A stretch of 64,000 nt of DNA from Chryseobacterium phosphatilyticum (GCF_002899825.2 NZ_PPED02000002.1:160059-224058); one strand, 5' to 3'; positions 1-10,039 are shown, counted from the stretch's first letter. Numbers and translations: made by a program. Notes: a model not told the origin generated them from the sequence alone.

Positions 1-1038
1 GATCAGGATATGTATCCATACAGCGAAGTTCTTTTTTGGAGACAGTATAGTTCCAAATTCCTTACCAATTCTACACAAAACTATTTAAATACCGGAGGAG
101 GAACAGGTTATACCAGATCATTGATAGAATCGTTTCTCATGAAAAACGGCCTTCCCATTTACACTTCCGGATCTGGCTATAATGGAGATAAAGAATTAAG
201 TGATGTCAGAAAGGATCGTGATGAACGCCTTCAACTTTTTTTGCTGGCACCAGAAGATGATATGGATGCATCCTCTACAGGTAATAAACTAGCGGGATAC
301 CCTAATATTTTAGATATCAATGAATCAAAATCCGTGACTGGGTATAAAGTAAAAAAAGGGCTGTATGGGGATCCGGCTTATTATGGTGGGAATACAAGTA
401 TTACGGGCAGCTTGATTTATAGAGCGTCTGAGGCTTACCTCAATTATATAGAGGCATGCTATGTTAAAAACGGGAGCCTGGACGGCAGTGCTACGGTATA
501 TTGGCAACAATTACGGAAAAGAGCAGGTTTACCAACGGATTTTTATGTTACAATTAATGCTACCGACCTTTCTAAAGAAGATGATTGGGCAAAATATTCA
601 CATGGTCAGTTAATAGATAGAACACTCTACAATATTCGCAGAGAAAGAAGGAACGAATTGATAGCTGAAGGAATGCGCTGGGAAGATCTTAAACGATGGA
701 GAGCTTTGGATCAGATTAATAATTATCAGATTGAAGGAATGAACCTTTGGGAATCTATGTATAAAAACTATTCAGATAATGGCGTTAGTCGTCTCAGGGC
801 AGAGCCGGAAGCAAATCCAAATGTATCTCCTAAGGCCAATAGCATTTATTTAAGACCTTATCAGATAACGTCGCAAAATAATAATTTTTATAATGGTTAT
901 AATTTTACACAGGCTCATTACCTGAATCCGATAGCTTATCAACATTTTTTATTAGCGTCTAACGGAGATCCAGGTAAATCAACAATTTACCAGAATCCTT
1001 ATTGGCCTGTTCAGGCGGGCGGAGCTCCTATAAAGTAA
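1..1038 (+). CDS. SusD/RagB-family nutrient-binding outer-membrane lipoprotein, C-terminal part
   Basis: The reading frame is open from the first base of the window, so the gene starts upstream and about 345 C-terminal residues are visible. SusD-like proteins sit on the outer membrane beside a SusC TonB-dependent channel and hand it glycans or other nutrients. The diagnostic family signature is clear: the stretch RRERRNELIAEGMRWEDLKR near residues 210-230 of the visible part, followed by a Tyr/Pro-rich tail with LRPYQITSQN and NPYWPV, typical of SusD C-termini. The partner susC should lie just upstream, outside the window. The substrate cannot be told from this fragment. The gene is followed by a hairpin at 1085-1120 and then by an unrelated comEC-like gene, so the operon probably ends here. 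Confidence 0.9.
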   Translation, partial: DQDMYPYSEVLFWRQYSSKFLTNSTQNYLNTGGGTGYTRSLIESFLMKNGLPIYTSGSGYNGDKELSDVRKDRDERLQLFLLAPEDDMDASSTGNKLAGYPNILDINESKSVTGYKVKKGLYGDPAYYGGNTSITGSLIYRASEAYLNYIEACYVKNGSLDGSATVYWQQLRKRAGLPTDFYVTINATDLSKEDDWAKYSHGQLIDRTLYNIRRERRNELIAEGMRWEDLKRWRALDQINNYQIEGMNLWESMYKNYSDNGVSRLRAEPEANPNVSPKANSIYLRPYQITSQNNNFYNGYNFTQAHYLNPIAYQHFLLASNGDPGKSTIYQNPYWPVQAGGAPIK

Positions 1039-1084
1039 AGTTGCCATTGTAGTAAAAATTAATAAACTTAGCCCCCTCTTTTTA

Positions 1085-1120
1085 TCATAAAGTCTAAGGT
1101 AAACATCTTAGACTTTGTGA
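1085..1120 (+). terminator. Terminator-like hairpin after the SusD gene
   Basis: A 14-bp stem (arms 1085-1098 and 1107-1120, one G-T pair) with an 8-base loop lies 47 bases past the SusD stop. The T-tract after it is poor (gattattta), so efficient rho-independent termination is uncertain. Confidence 0.5.
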
Positions 1121-1265
1121 TTATTTATAAAAATGCTTTTTAATTCTCATGTTTTAGAGGAAAAAATCAAGCGTTCTATTGATATCGTAAAGCCCCTTTA
1201 TCTGTTTGTTTAGTATTTGCAAAATTCATCTGAATTCTTAACCTTCTGAAAATAACTTTTTAAAA

Positions 1266-3038
1266 TTGAATAAGCAACCTCTTCTCATCCTGGCAATATG
1301 CTTTATTCTTGGAATTGTTTTCCAGGATAAGCTTTTGCTGAGAGATACATTAGTGTATGCTGTAGCAGTAGTTAGTTTTGGAATTTTAGTAGTATTATTT
1401 TTCCAATCTTACTTTTTGCATAAGATGAGACCAATTTTTCTGGGGTTTCTTTTTTTTGGAACAGGGATAATACTTCATTTCTACAATGTGCCCACATTCG
1501 AAAAGGAAATCATAGTCAATGGAAAAGAAACTATAGTTTTCAGAATTTCTCAGAAGTTAAACTCAACAGAAAAGTACAAAAAATATACAGGGAGGGTACA
1601 AGCAGGGAAGAAAAACTTTCTTTCAGTTCTTTATATTCCGAAGGCAAATAAAGAACTCGATTTTACTCATTATTATAAAGCTTATGCCTATATAACTCAA
1701 CCTCAATCTCCGCGATATGACTTCCAGTTCGACTATGCCCGGTATCTAAAGCGTAAAAATATTGACTATCAGAGTTTTATTTCAAAAGAGATTTTAAGTG
1801 TGAACCGGGATGATGTAGGCTTTACTGACAATATCAGGCAATCTAGACTTGATATTCTCCAGAAAATTGCTCAAACTGAGATGGAAGCAAATGCCAAAGC
1901 ATTTTTGAAAGGGATTATCCTCGCGGATAGAACGGAAATGGATCCCAGTACTGTGGAGGATTTTAGGAGATCGGGACTGGTACATTTATTGGCTATTTCG
2001 GGAACACATATTGTTGTGATTTTTGGCATGTTTTATTTTTTATTGGGACGTTTTATTCCCATACAATTCAGGAAATATGTAATACTGTTAAGTCTTGTTT
2101 TTATCTGGTTGTTCGCAGGTTTCATAGGTTTTGGGAATTCTGTTTTGAGAGCATGTATCATGTTGAGTATCTATTTTTCCTTTGTTCTGCTTCAGAGGAA
2201 ACCTGACCTGCTTCACTCGTTGGCATTATCTGTGTTGATCATTTTGATTTTAGATACACAACAGCTTTTTGATGTAGGTTTTCAACTCAGCTATTTTGCT
2301 GTTTTAGGAATTTTTTGGTTAAATCAACCTCTTCTCCGCTACTTTCCCAAGCAGGATCATTATTTGAAGAAACTGATATTTAATACCATTACAATATCCT
2401 TGTCTGCCCAGTTGGCCACATTACCTCTGATTTTGTACTACTTCCATCAGTTTTCAATCATTTCGGTTATTGCTAATTTTTTTATCGTGCCTTTTTCAGA
2501 AATTATTATTGTCTTTTCATTTTTGATGACTGCATTTATAGCTTTAAGACTTGATTTTTACTTCATAACCATGGCGTATGACTTTGCTATTCAAATTTTG
2601 TTGAAAGCAATCCACTGGTTTGCTGAAGCGAATGTTTTGTTTTTTGAAAATGTACCTATGAGCCTGCCCGAAGTGTTGTCTCTGTTAGTAGTCGTATATG
2701 TACTGAGATCTGTCATCATAAAATTTAATGTTAAAAACACAATAAGATTGGGAAGCTTTTTTTTTATTTTTTTAATGATAAGAAGCGGATATCAAATTTG
2801 TGAAAATAAAAAAGAAGAAATACTATTTCTCAATATGGGGAAAACCAAAGTTTTTTTAATAAAACAAGGGGATAAAACCTGTTTCTGGACTTCAGAAAGT
2901 CCTGTTTCAAAAACGGCTCTGCAGTTTATTATCAAGCCCTATTGTTCTTCAAGAAGAATAAGACATTTTGACATAAAAACGCTTCCTGCATCTGTTCAAA
3001 AAGTAGTTTTTAGAAATACAATTTATGTGGTAAAATAG
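1266..3038 (+). CDS. ComEC/Rec2-family competence membrane protein without a C-terminal hydrolase domain
   Basis: ComEC forms the inner-membrane channel that takes up single-stranded DNA in natural transformation. The 590-residue protein has an N-terminal membrane pair (about 1-70), a soluble DUF4131-like region (about 75-200), then the polytopic Competence domain (about 215-500) with the family motif LLAISGTHIVVIFG near residue 240. The metallo-beta-lactamase-like domain found at the C-terminus of many ComEC proteins is absent; only about 75 soluble residues follow the last membrane segment. The start is TTG at 1266; no in-frame ATG occurs before the soluble region, and starting later would delete the first membrane helices. 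No other competence genes are nearby. Confidence 0.85.
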   Translation: MNKQPLLILAICFILGIVFQDKLLLRDTLVYAVAVVSFGILVVLFFQSYFLHKMRPIFLGFLFFGTGIILHFYNVPTFEKEIIVNGKETIVFRISQKLNSTEKYKKYTGRVQAGKKNFLSVLYIPKANKELDFTHYYKAYAYITQPQSPRYDFQFDYARYLKRKNIDYQSFISKEILSVNRDDVGFTDNIRQSRLDILQKIAQTEMEANAKAFLKGIILADRTEMDPSTVEDFRRSGLVHLLAISGTHIVVIFGMFYFLLGRFIPIQFRKYVILLSLVFIWLFAGFIGFGNSVLRACIMLSIYFSFVLLQRKPDLLHSLALSVLIILILDTQQLFDVGFQLSYFAVLGIFWLNQPLLRYFPKQDHYLKKLIFNTITISLSAQLATLPLILYYFHQFSIISVIANFFIVPFSEIIIVFSFLMTAFIALRLDFYFITMAYDFAIQILLKAIHWFAEANVLFFENVPMSLPEVLSLLVVVYVLRSVIIKFNVKNTIRLGSFFFIFLMIRSGYQICENKKEEILFLNMGKTKVFLIKQGDKTCFWTSESPVSKTALQFIIKPYCSSRRIRHFDIKTLPASVQKVVFRNTIYVVK

Positions 3039-3114
3039 TGATTTTCTTCGTTCTGTTTTCTTGTATTTATAATATGTTAATTTCTTATTTAGAAAGATTA
3101 CAAACTGCCTAATT

Positions 3115-3159
3115 GTGAGATTTCTCACTTTTCGATATTGTTAACATTTCTTAATTTTG
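3115..3159 (+). promoter_or_regulatory. Promoter of sdhCAB with an adjacent inverted repeat
   Basis: A TAATTTTG box matching the Bacteroidota -7 consensus TAnnTTTG lies at 3152-3159, 24 bases before the sdhC start. Upstream at 3115-3128 is an inverted repeat, GTGAGA-TT-TCTCAC, which could be an operator or a weak terminator for the upstream gene since TTTT-like sequence follows. No clear -33 TTG at the usual spacing was found. Confidence 0.5.
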
Positions 3160-3183
3160 TGGGAAATTCAAATTTAAACTTAT

Positions 3184-3846
3184 ATGGCAGGTTTAACGAG
3201 TTCTACGATAGGTAGAAAATACGCTATGGCATTATCAGCTATGTTTTTGCTGATTTTTCTTATACTGCATTTGACAACCAATTTGTTATCAGTCCTGAAC
3301 AAAGATGCTTTCAACACAGCATCTGACTTTATGGGCTATAATCCTTTTGTGCAGTTCTTAATGCAGCCTATTCTTGGTTTTGCAGTAATTTTCCATTTTG
3401 CAATGGGATTTGTATTGGAAATTAAGAATAACAAAGCGCGTCCGGTAAAGTATGAATCAAACAATGCTTCTGTGAACTCTTCATGGATGTCTAGAAATAT
3501 GATTATTTCCGGAGCTGTTGTTTTGGCTTTCCTAGCGCTTCACTTGTATGATTTCTGGTTACATGAAATCAATTATAAGTATGTGGAAGGAATTGCTCCT
3601 GATGCAGAACGTTTCTGGCCGGAACTTCATGAGAAGTTTGCAGATCTTTGGAGAGTGGCTTTATATGTGATTTCTTTCGTTTTATTGGGATTACACTTAG
3701 CTCACGGATTTCAGTCTTCATTCCAGTCTATCGGAGCAAGACATCCAAAATACACGCCGGTAATCAAAGCTTTCGGGAAATGGTATTCCATCCTTATTCC
3801 TGCAGGATTTATCATCGTTGCAGTTTTTCATTTTATAACTCAATAA
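3184..3846 (+). CDS. sdhC: Succinate dehydrogenase cytochrome b subunit
   Basis: Membrane anchor of succinate dehydrogenase (complex II), which passes electrons from succinate to menaquinone and carries haem b. The 220-residue protein has about five hydrophobic helices with histidines inside them (for example LILHLTTN near 29, VIFHFAMG near 70, FLALHLYD near 120, GLHLAHGFQSS near 178, VAVFHFITQ at the end), which fits the single-polypeptide cytochrome b558 type of Bacteroidota and Bacillus. It is the first gene of a three-gene operon: 15 bases separate it from sdhA, and a TAnnTTTG promoter lies just upstream. Confidence 0.95.
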   Translation: MAGLTSSTIGRKYAMALSAMFLLIFLILHLTTNLLSVLNKDAFNTASDFMGYNPFVQFLMQPILGFAVIFHFAMGFVLEIKNNKARPVKYESNNASVNSSWMSRNMIISGAVVLAFLALHLYDFWLHEINYKYVEGIAPDAERFWPELHEKFADLWRVALYVISFVLLGLHLAHGFQSSFQSIGARHPKYTPVIKAFGKWYSILIPAGFIIVAVFHFITQ

Positions 3847-3861
3847 TATCAATATACTAGT

Positions 3862-5874
3862 ATGAGTAAATTAGATTCAAGAATTCCGGCAGGTCCTTTA
3901 AAAGACAAGTGGAAAAATCATAAAGACCATATGAACCTTGTTGCACCAAACAACAGAGATAAGATTGATATTATTGTTGTAGGTACAGGTTTGGCAGGAG
4001 GTTCTGCAGCAGCTACTTTAGCTGAGCAAGGATACAATGTAAAAGCATTCTGCTACCAGGATTCTCCAAGAAGAGCACACTCTATTGCCGCTCAGGGAGG
4101 GATCAACGCAGCTAAAAATTATCAGGGAGACGGTGACTCTACTTACAGATTGTTCTACGATACCATTAAAGGTGGTGACTATAGAGCAAGAGAAGCCAAT
4201 GTTTACAGATTAGCTGAAGTTTCTGCAAATATTATTGACCAGTGTGTTTCCCAGGGGGTTCCTTTCGGAAGAGATTACGGAGGTCAGTTAGATAACCGTT
4301 CATTTGGTGGAGTTCAGGTAAAAAGAACTTTCTATGCAAAAGGACAAACCGGACAACAGTTATTGTTAGGAGCATATTCTTCAATGAGCCGTCAGATCGG
4401 TAAAGGGAGAATCAAGATGTACAACCGTCATGAGATGTTGGATCTTGTAATTGTTGACGGAAAAGCGAGAGGAATCATTGCAAGAAACCTTGTAACCGGT
4501 GAAATTGAAAGACATTCAGCTCATGCTGTGGTGATTGCTTCCGGAGGTTACGGGAATGTATATTTCCTTTCTACTAATGCAATGGGATCAAACGTTTCTG
4601 CAGCCTGGAAAATTCACAAGAAAGGAGCATACTTCGCAAACCCTTGCTATGTACAGATTCACCCGACTTGTATCCCAGTTCATGGAACTCAGCAGTCTAA
4701 ACTGACTTTGATGTCTGAATCATTAAGAAACTCTGGAAGAATCTGGGTTCCTAAAAAGATTGAAGATTCAGTAGCAATCAGAGAAGGTAAGCTAAGACCT
4801 GAAAACATTAAAGAAGAAGATAGAGATTATTATTTAGAAAGAAGATATCCTGCATTTGGTAACCTTGTGCCTAGAGACGTTGCATCAAGAGCTGCTAAGG
4901 AAAGATGTGATGCCGGATTCGGAATCGAAAATAATGATACTCAGGAAGGTGTTTACCTGGATTTCTCTACAGAGATCATGAAAAAAGGTAAAGAAGCCGC
5001 TATCGAAAAACATATTCACAATCCTACAGATCAGCAGATTTATGATCTTGGTAAGAGCTGGGTTGAGGAGAAGTACGGTAACTTATTCGTAATGTACGAG
5101 AAAATTACTGCTGATGATCCTTACAAAACTCCAATGAAGATTTATCCTGCAGTTCACTATACAATGGGTGGTGTATGGGTTGATTATAACCTTCAGTCTA
5201 CAATACCTGGATGTTTCGTAATCGGTGAAGCAAACTTCTCAGATCACGGAGCCAACAGATTGGGAGCATCTGCATTGATGCAAGGTCTTGCAGACGGATA
5301 TTTCGTACTTCCTTATACAATCGCAGATTACCTTTCTGCAGATATCAGAACAGGGGCAATTCCTACCAATTCAGCAGCATTTGACGAAGCTGAAAAAGGA
5401 ATTAAAGAAAAAGTTGAATTCTTCCTGAATAATAAAGGAACCCATTCGGTAGATCATTTCCACAAGCAATTAGGGCACATCATGTGGAATAAAGTAGGAA
5501 TGGGAAGAACTCCTGAAGGATTAAGAGAAGCAATCAAAGAAATTGAAGAAGTAAGAAATGACTTCTGGAAAAACGTAAAAGTTCCTGGTGAAGGAGAAGG
5601 AATGAACACTGAGCTTGAAAAAGCATTCAGAGTAGCAGACTTCCTTGAATTGGGTCAGTTGATGGCTATCGATGCACTACATAGAAACGAATCTTGTGGT
5701 GGGCATTTCCGTGAAGATCACTCCACTCCGGATGGTGAAGCGGAAAGAGATGACGTAAACTACAAATACGTCGGAGCTTGGGAATATCAGGGTAACGATA
5801 TCAACGCGGAAGTGTTGCATAAAGAAGAACTGATATATGACAACATCGAGGTTAAAACTAGAAGTTACAAATAA
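3862..5874 (+). CDS. sdhA: Succinate dehydrogenase flavoprotein subunit
   Basis: Catalytic subunit of complex II that oxidises succinate to fumarate at a covalently bound FAD in the TCA cycle. The dinucleotide-binding motif [19 protein letters not shown] is at residues 39-57, and the flavinylation histidine is His73 in [17 protein letters not shown]. Further family motifs are HPTCIPVHG, the active-site region VPRDVASRA, and [12 protein letters not shown] followed by [21 protein letters not shown]. The 670-residue length matches the long SdhA/FrdA form of Bacteroidota and Bacillus. It lies between sdhC and sdhB (24 bases before sdhB). Within the family it could also run as fumarate reductase; direction of catalysis cannot be read from sequence. 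Confidence 0.96.
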   Translation: MSKLDSRIPAGPLKDKWKNHKDHMNLVAPNNRDKIDIIVVGTGLAGGSAAATLAEQGYNVKAFCYQDSPRRAHSIAAQGGINAAKNYQGDGDSTYRLFYDTIKGGDYRAREANVYRLAEVSANIIDQCVSQGVPFGRDYGGQLDNRSFGGVQVKRTFYAKGQTGQQLLLGAYSSMSRQIGKGRIKMYNRHEMLDLVIVDGKARGIIARNLVTGEIERHSAHAVVIASGGYGNVYFLSTNAMGSNVSAAWKIHKKGAYFANPCYVQIHPTCIPVHGTQQSKLTLMSESLRNSGRIWVPKKIEDSVAIREGKLRPENIKEEDRDYYLERRYPAFGNLVPRDVASRAAKERCDAGFGIENNDTQEGVYLDFSTEIMKKGKEAAIEKHIHNPTDQQIYDLGKSWVEEKYGNLFVMYEKITADDPYKTPMKIYPAVHYTMGGVWVDYNLQSTIPGCFVIGEANFSDHGANRLGASALMQGLADGYFVLPYTIADYLSADIRTGAIPTNSAAFDEAEKGIKEKVEFFLNNKGTHSVDHFHKQLGHIMWNKVGMGRTPEGLREAIKEIEEVRNDFWKNVKVPGEGEGMNTELEKAFRVADFLELGQLMAIDALHRNESCGGHFREDHSTPDGEAERDDVNYKYVGAWEYQGNDINAEVLHKEELIYDNIEVKTRSYK

Positions 5875-5898
5875 TCTCCAACCTATAAATATAAAATT

Positions 5899-6666
5899 AT
5901 GAGTGCAAAAAAAGGCTTACATCTTACGCTGAAAATTTGGAGACAAAAAAATAGTAAAACTAAAGGTCAGTTTGAGACCTATAAAATATCAGATGTTTCT
6001 ACAGATTCTTCATTTTTGGAGATGTTGGACATTCTGAACGAAAATCTAATTAACGAAGGAAAAGAACCAATTGCTTTTGATCATGACTGTCGTGAGGGAA
6101 TCTGCGGAATGTGTTCTCTTTACATCAATGGTAGAGCGCACGGTCCGGATACAGGTATTACAACTTGTCAGCTTCACATGAGAATGTTCAAAGACGGTGA
6201 AACAATCGTTATTGAACCTTGGAGAAGTGCTGCTTTCCCTGTTATCAAAGACTTAATGGTAGACAGAAGTGCATTCGACAGAGTAATGGCTGCAGGTGGT
6301 TTTATTTCTGTAAATACTTCAGGAAATACATTGGATGCCAATGCAATGCCGGTACCTAAAGAAGATGCAGACAAGGCTATGGATGCTGCTGCTTGTATCG
6401 GATGTGGTGCTTGCGTAGCTACTTGTAAAAATGGTTCTGCTATGCTATTTGTTGGTGCTAAGGTTTCTCAGTATGCTTTATTACCACAAGGTAGAGTGGA
6501 AGCGAAAAGAAGAGTTCTGAACATGGTGAAAGCAATGGATGAAGAAGGATTCGGAAACTGTTCAAACACAGGAGCTTGCGAAGTTGAGTGTCCTAAAGGT
6601 ATTTCTCTTGAGAATATCGCAAGAATGAACAGAGAATACATGGCTGCTCTTGTAGATCAAGGATAG
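5899..6666 (+). CDS. sdhB: Succinate dehydrogenase iron-sulfur subunit
   Basis: Electron-transfer subunit of complex II. The N-terminal ferredoxin-like domain carries the [2Fe-2S] ligands in CREGICGMC and a later TTC, and the C-terminal domain carries the [4Fe-4S] and [3Fe-4S] cysteines in [11 protein letters not shown] and [15 protein letters not shown]. At 255 residues it is normal for the family. It is the last gene of the sdh operon and ends 18 bases before a strong terminator hairpin at 6685-6717. Confidence 0.96.
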   Translation: MSAKKGLHLTLKIWRQKNSKTKGQFETYKISDVSTDSSFLEMLDILNENLINEGKEPIAFDHDCREGICGMCSLYINGRAHGPDTGITTCQLHMRMFKDGETIVIEPWRSAAFPVIKDLMVDRSAFDRVMAAGGFISVNTSGNTLDANAMPVPKEDADKAMDAAACIGCGACVATCKNGSAMLFVGAKVSQYALLPQGRVEAKRRVLNMVKAMDEEGFGNCSNTGACEVECPKGISLENIARMNREYMAALVDQG

Positions 6667-6684
6667 AATTGATTCAAAATATGT

Positions 6685-6717
6685 AAAAAATCGTCTCCAT
6701 TTCGGAGGCGATTTTTT
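6685..6717 (+). terminator. Rho-independent terminator of sdhCAB
   Basis: Stem aaaaaatcgtctcc / ggaggcgatttttt with one G-T pair around a 5-base loop, ending in a T-run, 18 bases past the sdhB stop. The remaining bases to 6951 are AT-rich with no convincing gene. Confidence 0.85.
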
Positions 6718-6951
6718 GTATGTATCATTATTTGCTGTTAAAGTTTGTTAACTTATTGATGTTCTTTAGGTATTCTTTATTTAATAAGTATATATTTGGA
6801 GGGTAGTTGAATGGGATTGTGAAATGCATTTTCGGGGATTTTTTATAAGTAAAAAATTGAAAGACAAAGTGTTTGTAAAGTCCCTTTTGATCGACTATAA
6901 TAAATTTTTTAAAAAAAATAACCACTGCGAATTAAGAAGCCCTAAAAAGCG

Positions 6952-6959
6952 TATTTTTG
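6952..6959 (+). promoter_or_regulatory. -7 promoter box of the thioredoxin-fold lipoprotein gene
   Basis: TATTTTTG matches TAnnTTTG and lies 19 bases before the start codon at 6979. No -33 TTG at standard spacing is evident. Confidence 0.5.
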
Positions 6960-6978
6960 TGTAATATTAAAAATTGAA

Positions 6979-8523
6979 ATGAAAAAATATCTTTTATTGT
7001 TTATCATCGCGATCTTCGTGATGTCTTGTTCAAAAAAAGTAGAATTAAAAGGAAAAATTACTGGAAGTTCACCATTGGAAAGAATTGAATTTGTTGAAGC
7101 TTCTGGAGTAGGAACCCTACCTTTAATTAATATAGGTCTGGATAAAGATGGGAATTTTTCGGGAAGCTTTGATGCTCCTAAAGATGGGATGTATGTCATC
7201 AACTACGCCAACAGACAAAATCTGATTTATCTGGAGAAAGGGCAGAATGTTAATATTTCTGGAAATGGAGCTACTTTCCCGAACGAATATGTAATCACAG
7301 GTGATGCTAAAAAAAATAATGACTTTCTTGCTGCAAGTCAGAAGTTTCTGGCAACTTATGCCAGCAAAGTTAATTTAGGAGCATTGATGGGTGGAGACGA
7401 AGCTGCATTTTTAAAAGGAATGCACAAAGTAGAAGCTGATATCAATAAGAATGTAGATGAACTTGCACAAAAAAATAATCCTAGTAAAGGACTATTGGCC
7501 TGGAAAAAGAATGACGTTAAAGTAACAATTCTTAACCTGCTTGCCAATTATGAAATGTCTCATGGTCCAATGTCAGGGAATCCATCATATAAAGCGACTA
7601 AAGCTTTCAAAGATTATGAAACATCATTAGATAGCGATAAAGATGCAATGGTGAAAACTATCCCATTGTACAGACAATACCTGTTGGTGAAAATGACTCC
7701 TGATTTCCAGAAATATGCTGAAGCAAATGGGAAAGGAAAGACGGATATTACGACTTCTGAAATGTTTGCTCAGTATTTAAAAACTAAAAAAGACCTTTCT
7801 CAAACTGCAAAAGATTATCTTTTGGCGTTTGTAATGGCTCAGGCAGATATTCATCCAACAACACCATCTAAAAATATCGACAAAATCAAAAAGATTATTG
7901 ATACCGATATTAAAGATGCTACGATCAAAAGTGACCTGTTGAAAATGCAGGTAGCTATTACAGGGCTTAAAATAGGAGAAGCTGCACCAGAGGCACCTTT
8001 AGTAAAACAAGATGGCAAATCGTATAATCTTTCTGAAAACAAAGGAAAGCCATATATGTTATTTTTCTATGCTTCATGGAATCCTTACATTGGGGAGGCT
8101 ACCGTTCCGGTTTTAAAAGAAGTAGTAAACTTTTACAAATCTAAAATGAACTTTGTATTTGTGAATGTAGATGATACAAAAGATCAGTTTGTAAAAACAA
8201 GTAATTCTTTATTAAAAGGAGTTCAAGGAGTAAATGTGTACGGAGAGAAAGGAATGGAATCTGAAATTGCTAAAAAGTACGGTGTTTACGGATTTAAATT
8301 ACCTTGCTATGTAATTATTGATAAAGACGGCAAAATTGCCAGCAGATCATTTGTCAATTTAGGTGAACAGGAATTGGTAGTTATTCTGGATAAACTTACG
8401 GGACTTTCCGCTCCAAGAGTAGACCCAAATGCTCAACAATTACAGCCTCAAATGCAGATTGATCCTGCTGCACAACAAGCAGCTCCACAGCCTGCAAATC
8501 CACAACCGGCTCAGACGAAATAA
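6979..8523 (+). CDS. TlpA-like thioredoxin-fold lipoprotein lacking the CxxC motif
   Basis: The N-terminus is a lipoprotein signal with lipobox VMSC (Cys17), so the protein should be anchored in the periplasm or outer membrane. Residues about 20-110 resemble the DUF4369 domain that often precedes thioredoxin domains in Bacteroidota; a helical middle region follows; residues about 335-475 form an AhpC/TSA-thioredoxin fold. The usual WCxxC redox motif is replaced by SWNPYIGEAT, so both active-site cysteines are missing, while the cis-proline loop (KLPCYVII) and the family end (DKDGKIASR) remain. A Gln/Pro/Ala-rich tail of about 35 residues closes the protein. It is probably not an active disulfide reductase; a binding or structural role is an inference. 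It stands alone with its own promoter and terminator. Confidence 0.8.
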   Translation: MKKYLLLFIIAIFVMSCSKKVELKGKITGSSPLERIEFVEASGVGTLPLINIGLDKDGNFSGSFDAPKDGMYVINYANRQNLIYLEKGQNVNISGNGATFPNEYVITGDAKKNNDFLAASQKFLATYASKVNLGALMGGDEAAFLKGMHKVEADINKNVDELAQKNNPSKGLLAWKKNDVKVTILNLLANYEMSHGPMSGNPSYKATKAFKDYETSLDSDKDAMVKTIPLYRQYLLVKMTPDFQKYAEANGKGKTDITTSEMFAQYLKTKKDLSQTAKDYLLAFVMAQADIHPTTPSKNIDKIKKIIDTDIKDATIKSDLLKMQVAITGLKIGEAAPEAPLVKQDGKSYNLSENKGKPYMLFFYASWNPYIGEATVPVLKEVVNFYKSKMNFVFVNVDDTKDQFVKTSNSLLKGVQGVNVYGEKGMESEIAKKYGVYGFKLPCYVIIDKDGKIASRSFVNLGEQELVVILDKLTGLSAPRVDPNAQQLQPQMQIDPAAQQAAPQPANPQPAQTK

Positions 8524-8541
8524 TAAACTTTCATATAGTTG

Positions 8542-8570
8542 AAAACCTTATCCTCGGATAAGGTTTTTTT
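8542..8570 (+). terminator. Rho-independent terminator
   Basis: Perfect stem aaaacctta-tc / ga-taaggtttt with a tight loop followed by eight T's, 18 bases after the stop at 8523. Confidence 0.85.
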
Positions 8571-8575
8571 TATTG

Positions 8576-8583
8576 TATTTTTG
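8576..8583 (+). promoter_or_regulatory. -7 promoter box of rlmD
   Basis: TATTTTTG followed by C matches the Bacteroidota -7 box directly after the preceding terminator. It puts transcription start near 8588-8591, which argues that translation begins at the ATG at 8633 rather than at 8588. Confidence 0.5.
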
Positions 8584-8632
8584 CAGAATGGAACCGAAAG
8601 GTTTCATTCCTAGAAAAAATAGAATTTGTAGA

Positions 8633-10039
8633 ATGAGAAAGAAGAAAAATATTGTTCTTGAAAATATTAAGCTGGTGGCTGCCGGGGCAAAAGGAGTAGC
8701 GATTGGTAGAACAGAAGAAGGGAAAACGGTACTGGTTTCAGGTGCTATTCCCGGAGATATAGTCAATGTAAGAGTAAAAAAAGCCAAGTCCAATTACTAT
8801 GAAGGTGAAGCGGTAGATGTTTTGGAACCTTCTCCATATAGAGTAGATGCGAAATGTGTTCATTTTGGAACTTGTGGAGGTTGCAAATGGCAGAATATGA
8901 GCTATGAAAAGCAACTTGATTTTAAGCAGGGGGAAGTATATAATAATATAAAAAGAATTGGTGGGATTGATGATTTTGAGACCATGCCAATCTTAGGTGC
9001 TGATGAACAGTATTTTTATAGAAATAAAATGGAGTTTTCTTTCTCCAATGCAAAATGGCTTACTCAGTATGAGATAAGTTCTGAAGAGAATTTTGGGAAT
9101 AGAGATGCCTTAGGTTTCCATATTCCTGGAATGTGGAGTAAGATTTTAGATCTTAAAGAATGTTTTCTTCAAGAAGACCCATCTAATGCGATTCGTTTAG
9201 CTGTGAAAAACTTTGCAGTAGAAAATGGATTAGATTTTTTTGATGTCAGAAATCAAGAAGGCTTTTTAAGAACCTTAATGATGAGGCAAAACTCTAAGGG
9301 AGAATGGATGGTTTTATTCCAGCTATATAGAGAAGAGAAAGCTAACAGAGAAAAACTTTTTCAGTATTTATTAGAAAAATTCCCGCAGATCAAAACGTTG
9401 GTTTATGCTATTAATCCAAAACAAAATGATTCTATTTATGATTTAAATATCAATATTTATTTTGGAGAAGGCTTCTTAATGGAAGAAATGGATGGGCTAA
9501 AGTTTAAAATAGGACCTAAGTCATTCTTTCAGACCAATTATAAGCAGGCTTTAGAGTTGTATAGAAAAACATTAGAATTTGCAGATCTGAAAGGAGATGA
9601 AGTTGTGTATGATTTGTACACAGGAACAGGGACTATCGCCCAATATGTTGCAAGAAATGCAAAGCAGGTTATTGGTATCGAATCTGTGCAGGAAGCAATT
9701 GACGCAGCCATTGAACATGCGGAATTAAACGGCCTTACCAATACCACTTTCTATTGTGGAGACATGAAGAATGTCTTTAACGATGAATTTATGGAAAATC
9801 ATCCAAAAGCGGATGTATTGATCACTGACCCTCCAAGAGATGGGATGCACCAGAAAGTGGTTGAGCAGATATTAAAACTTGCTCCTGAAAAAGTAGTGTA
9901 TGTAAGTTGTAATTCTGCCACTCAGGCAAGAGACCTTGCATTAATGAAAGATCATTATACTTTAATAAAAATATTACCGGTAGATATGTTCCCACAAACT
10001 CATCATGTGGAAAATATTGCTCTATTGGTTAAAAAATAA
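8633..10039 (+). CDS. rlmD: 23S rRNA (uracil-5-)-methyltransferase, RlmD/RumA family
   Basis: SAM-dependent methyltransferase that makes 5-methyluridine in 23S rRNA. An N-terminal TRAM-like beta-barrel (about 1-60) is followed by a cysteine cluster, CVHFGTCGGCKW, fitting the [4Fe-4S] ligands of RumA, then the methyltransferase core with SAM motif DLYTGTGTIA, the motif DPPRDGMH, and the catalytic-cysteine motif VSCNSATQARDL near the C-terminus. The frame is open upstream to a TTG at 8573 and an ATG at 8588, but the promoter box at 8576-8583 makes the ATG at 8633 (MRKKKN) the best start, giving 468 residues. Whether the target is U1939, U747 or both cannot be told from sequence; the symbol follows common usage. 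Confidence 0.88.
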   Translation: MRKKKNIVLENIKLVAAGAKGVAIGRTEEGKTVLVSGAIPGDIVNVRVKKAKSNYYEGEAVDVLEPSPYRVDAKCVHFGTCGGCKWQNMSYEKQLDFKQGEVYNNIKRIGGIDDFETMPILGADEQYFYRNKMEFSFSNAKWLTQYEISSEENFGNRDALGFHIPGMWSKILDLKECFLQEDPSNAIRLAVKNFAVENGLDFFDVRNQEGFLRTLMMRQNSKGEWMVLFQLYREEKANREKLFQYLLEKFPQIKTLVYAINPKQNDSIYDLNINIYFGEGFLMEEMDGLKFKIGPKSFFQTNYKQALELYRKTLEFADLKGDEVVYDLYTGTGTIAQYVARNAKQVIGIESVQEAIDAAIEHAELNGLTNTTFYCGDMKNVFNDEFMENHPKADVLITDPPRDGMHQKVVEQILKLAPEKVVYVSCNSATQARDLALMKDHYTLIKILPVDMFPQTHHVENIALLVKK

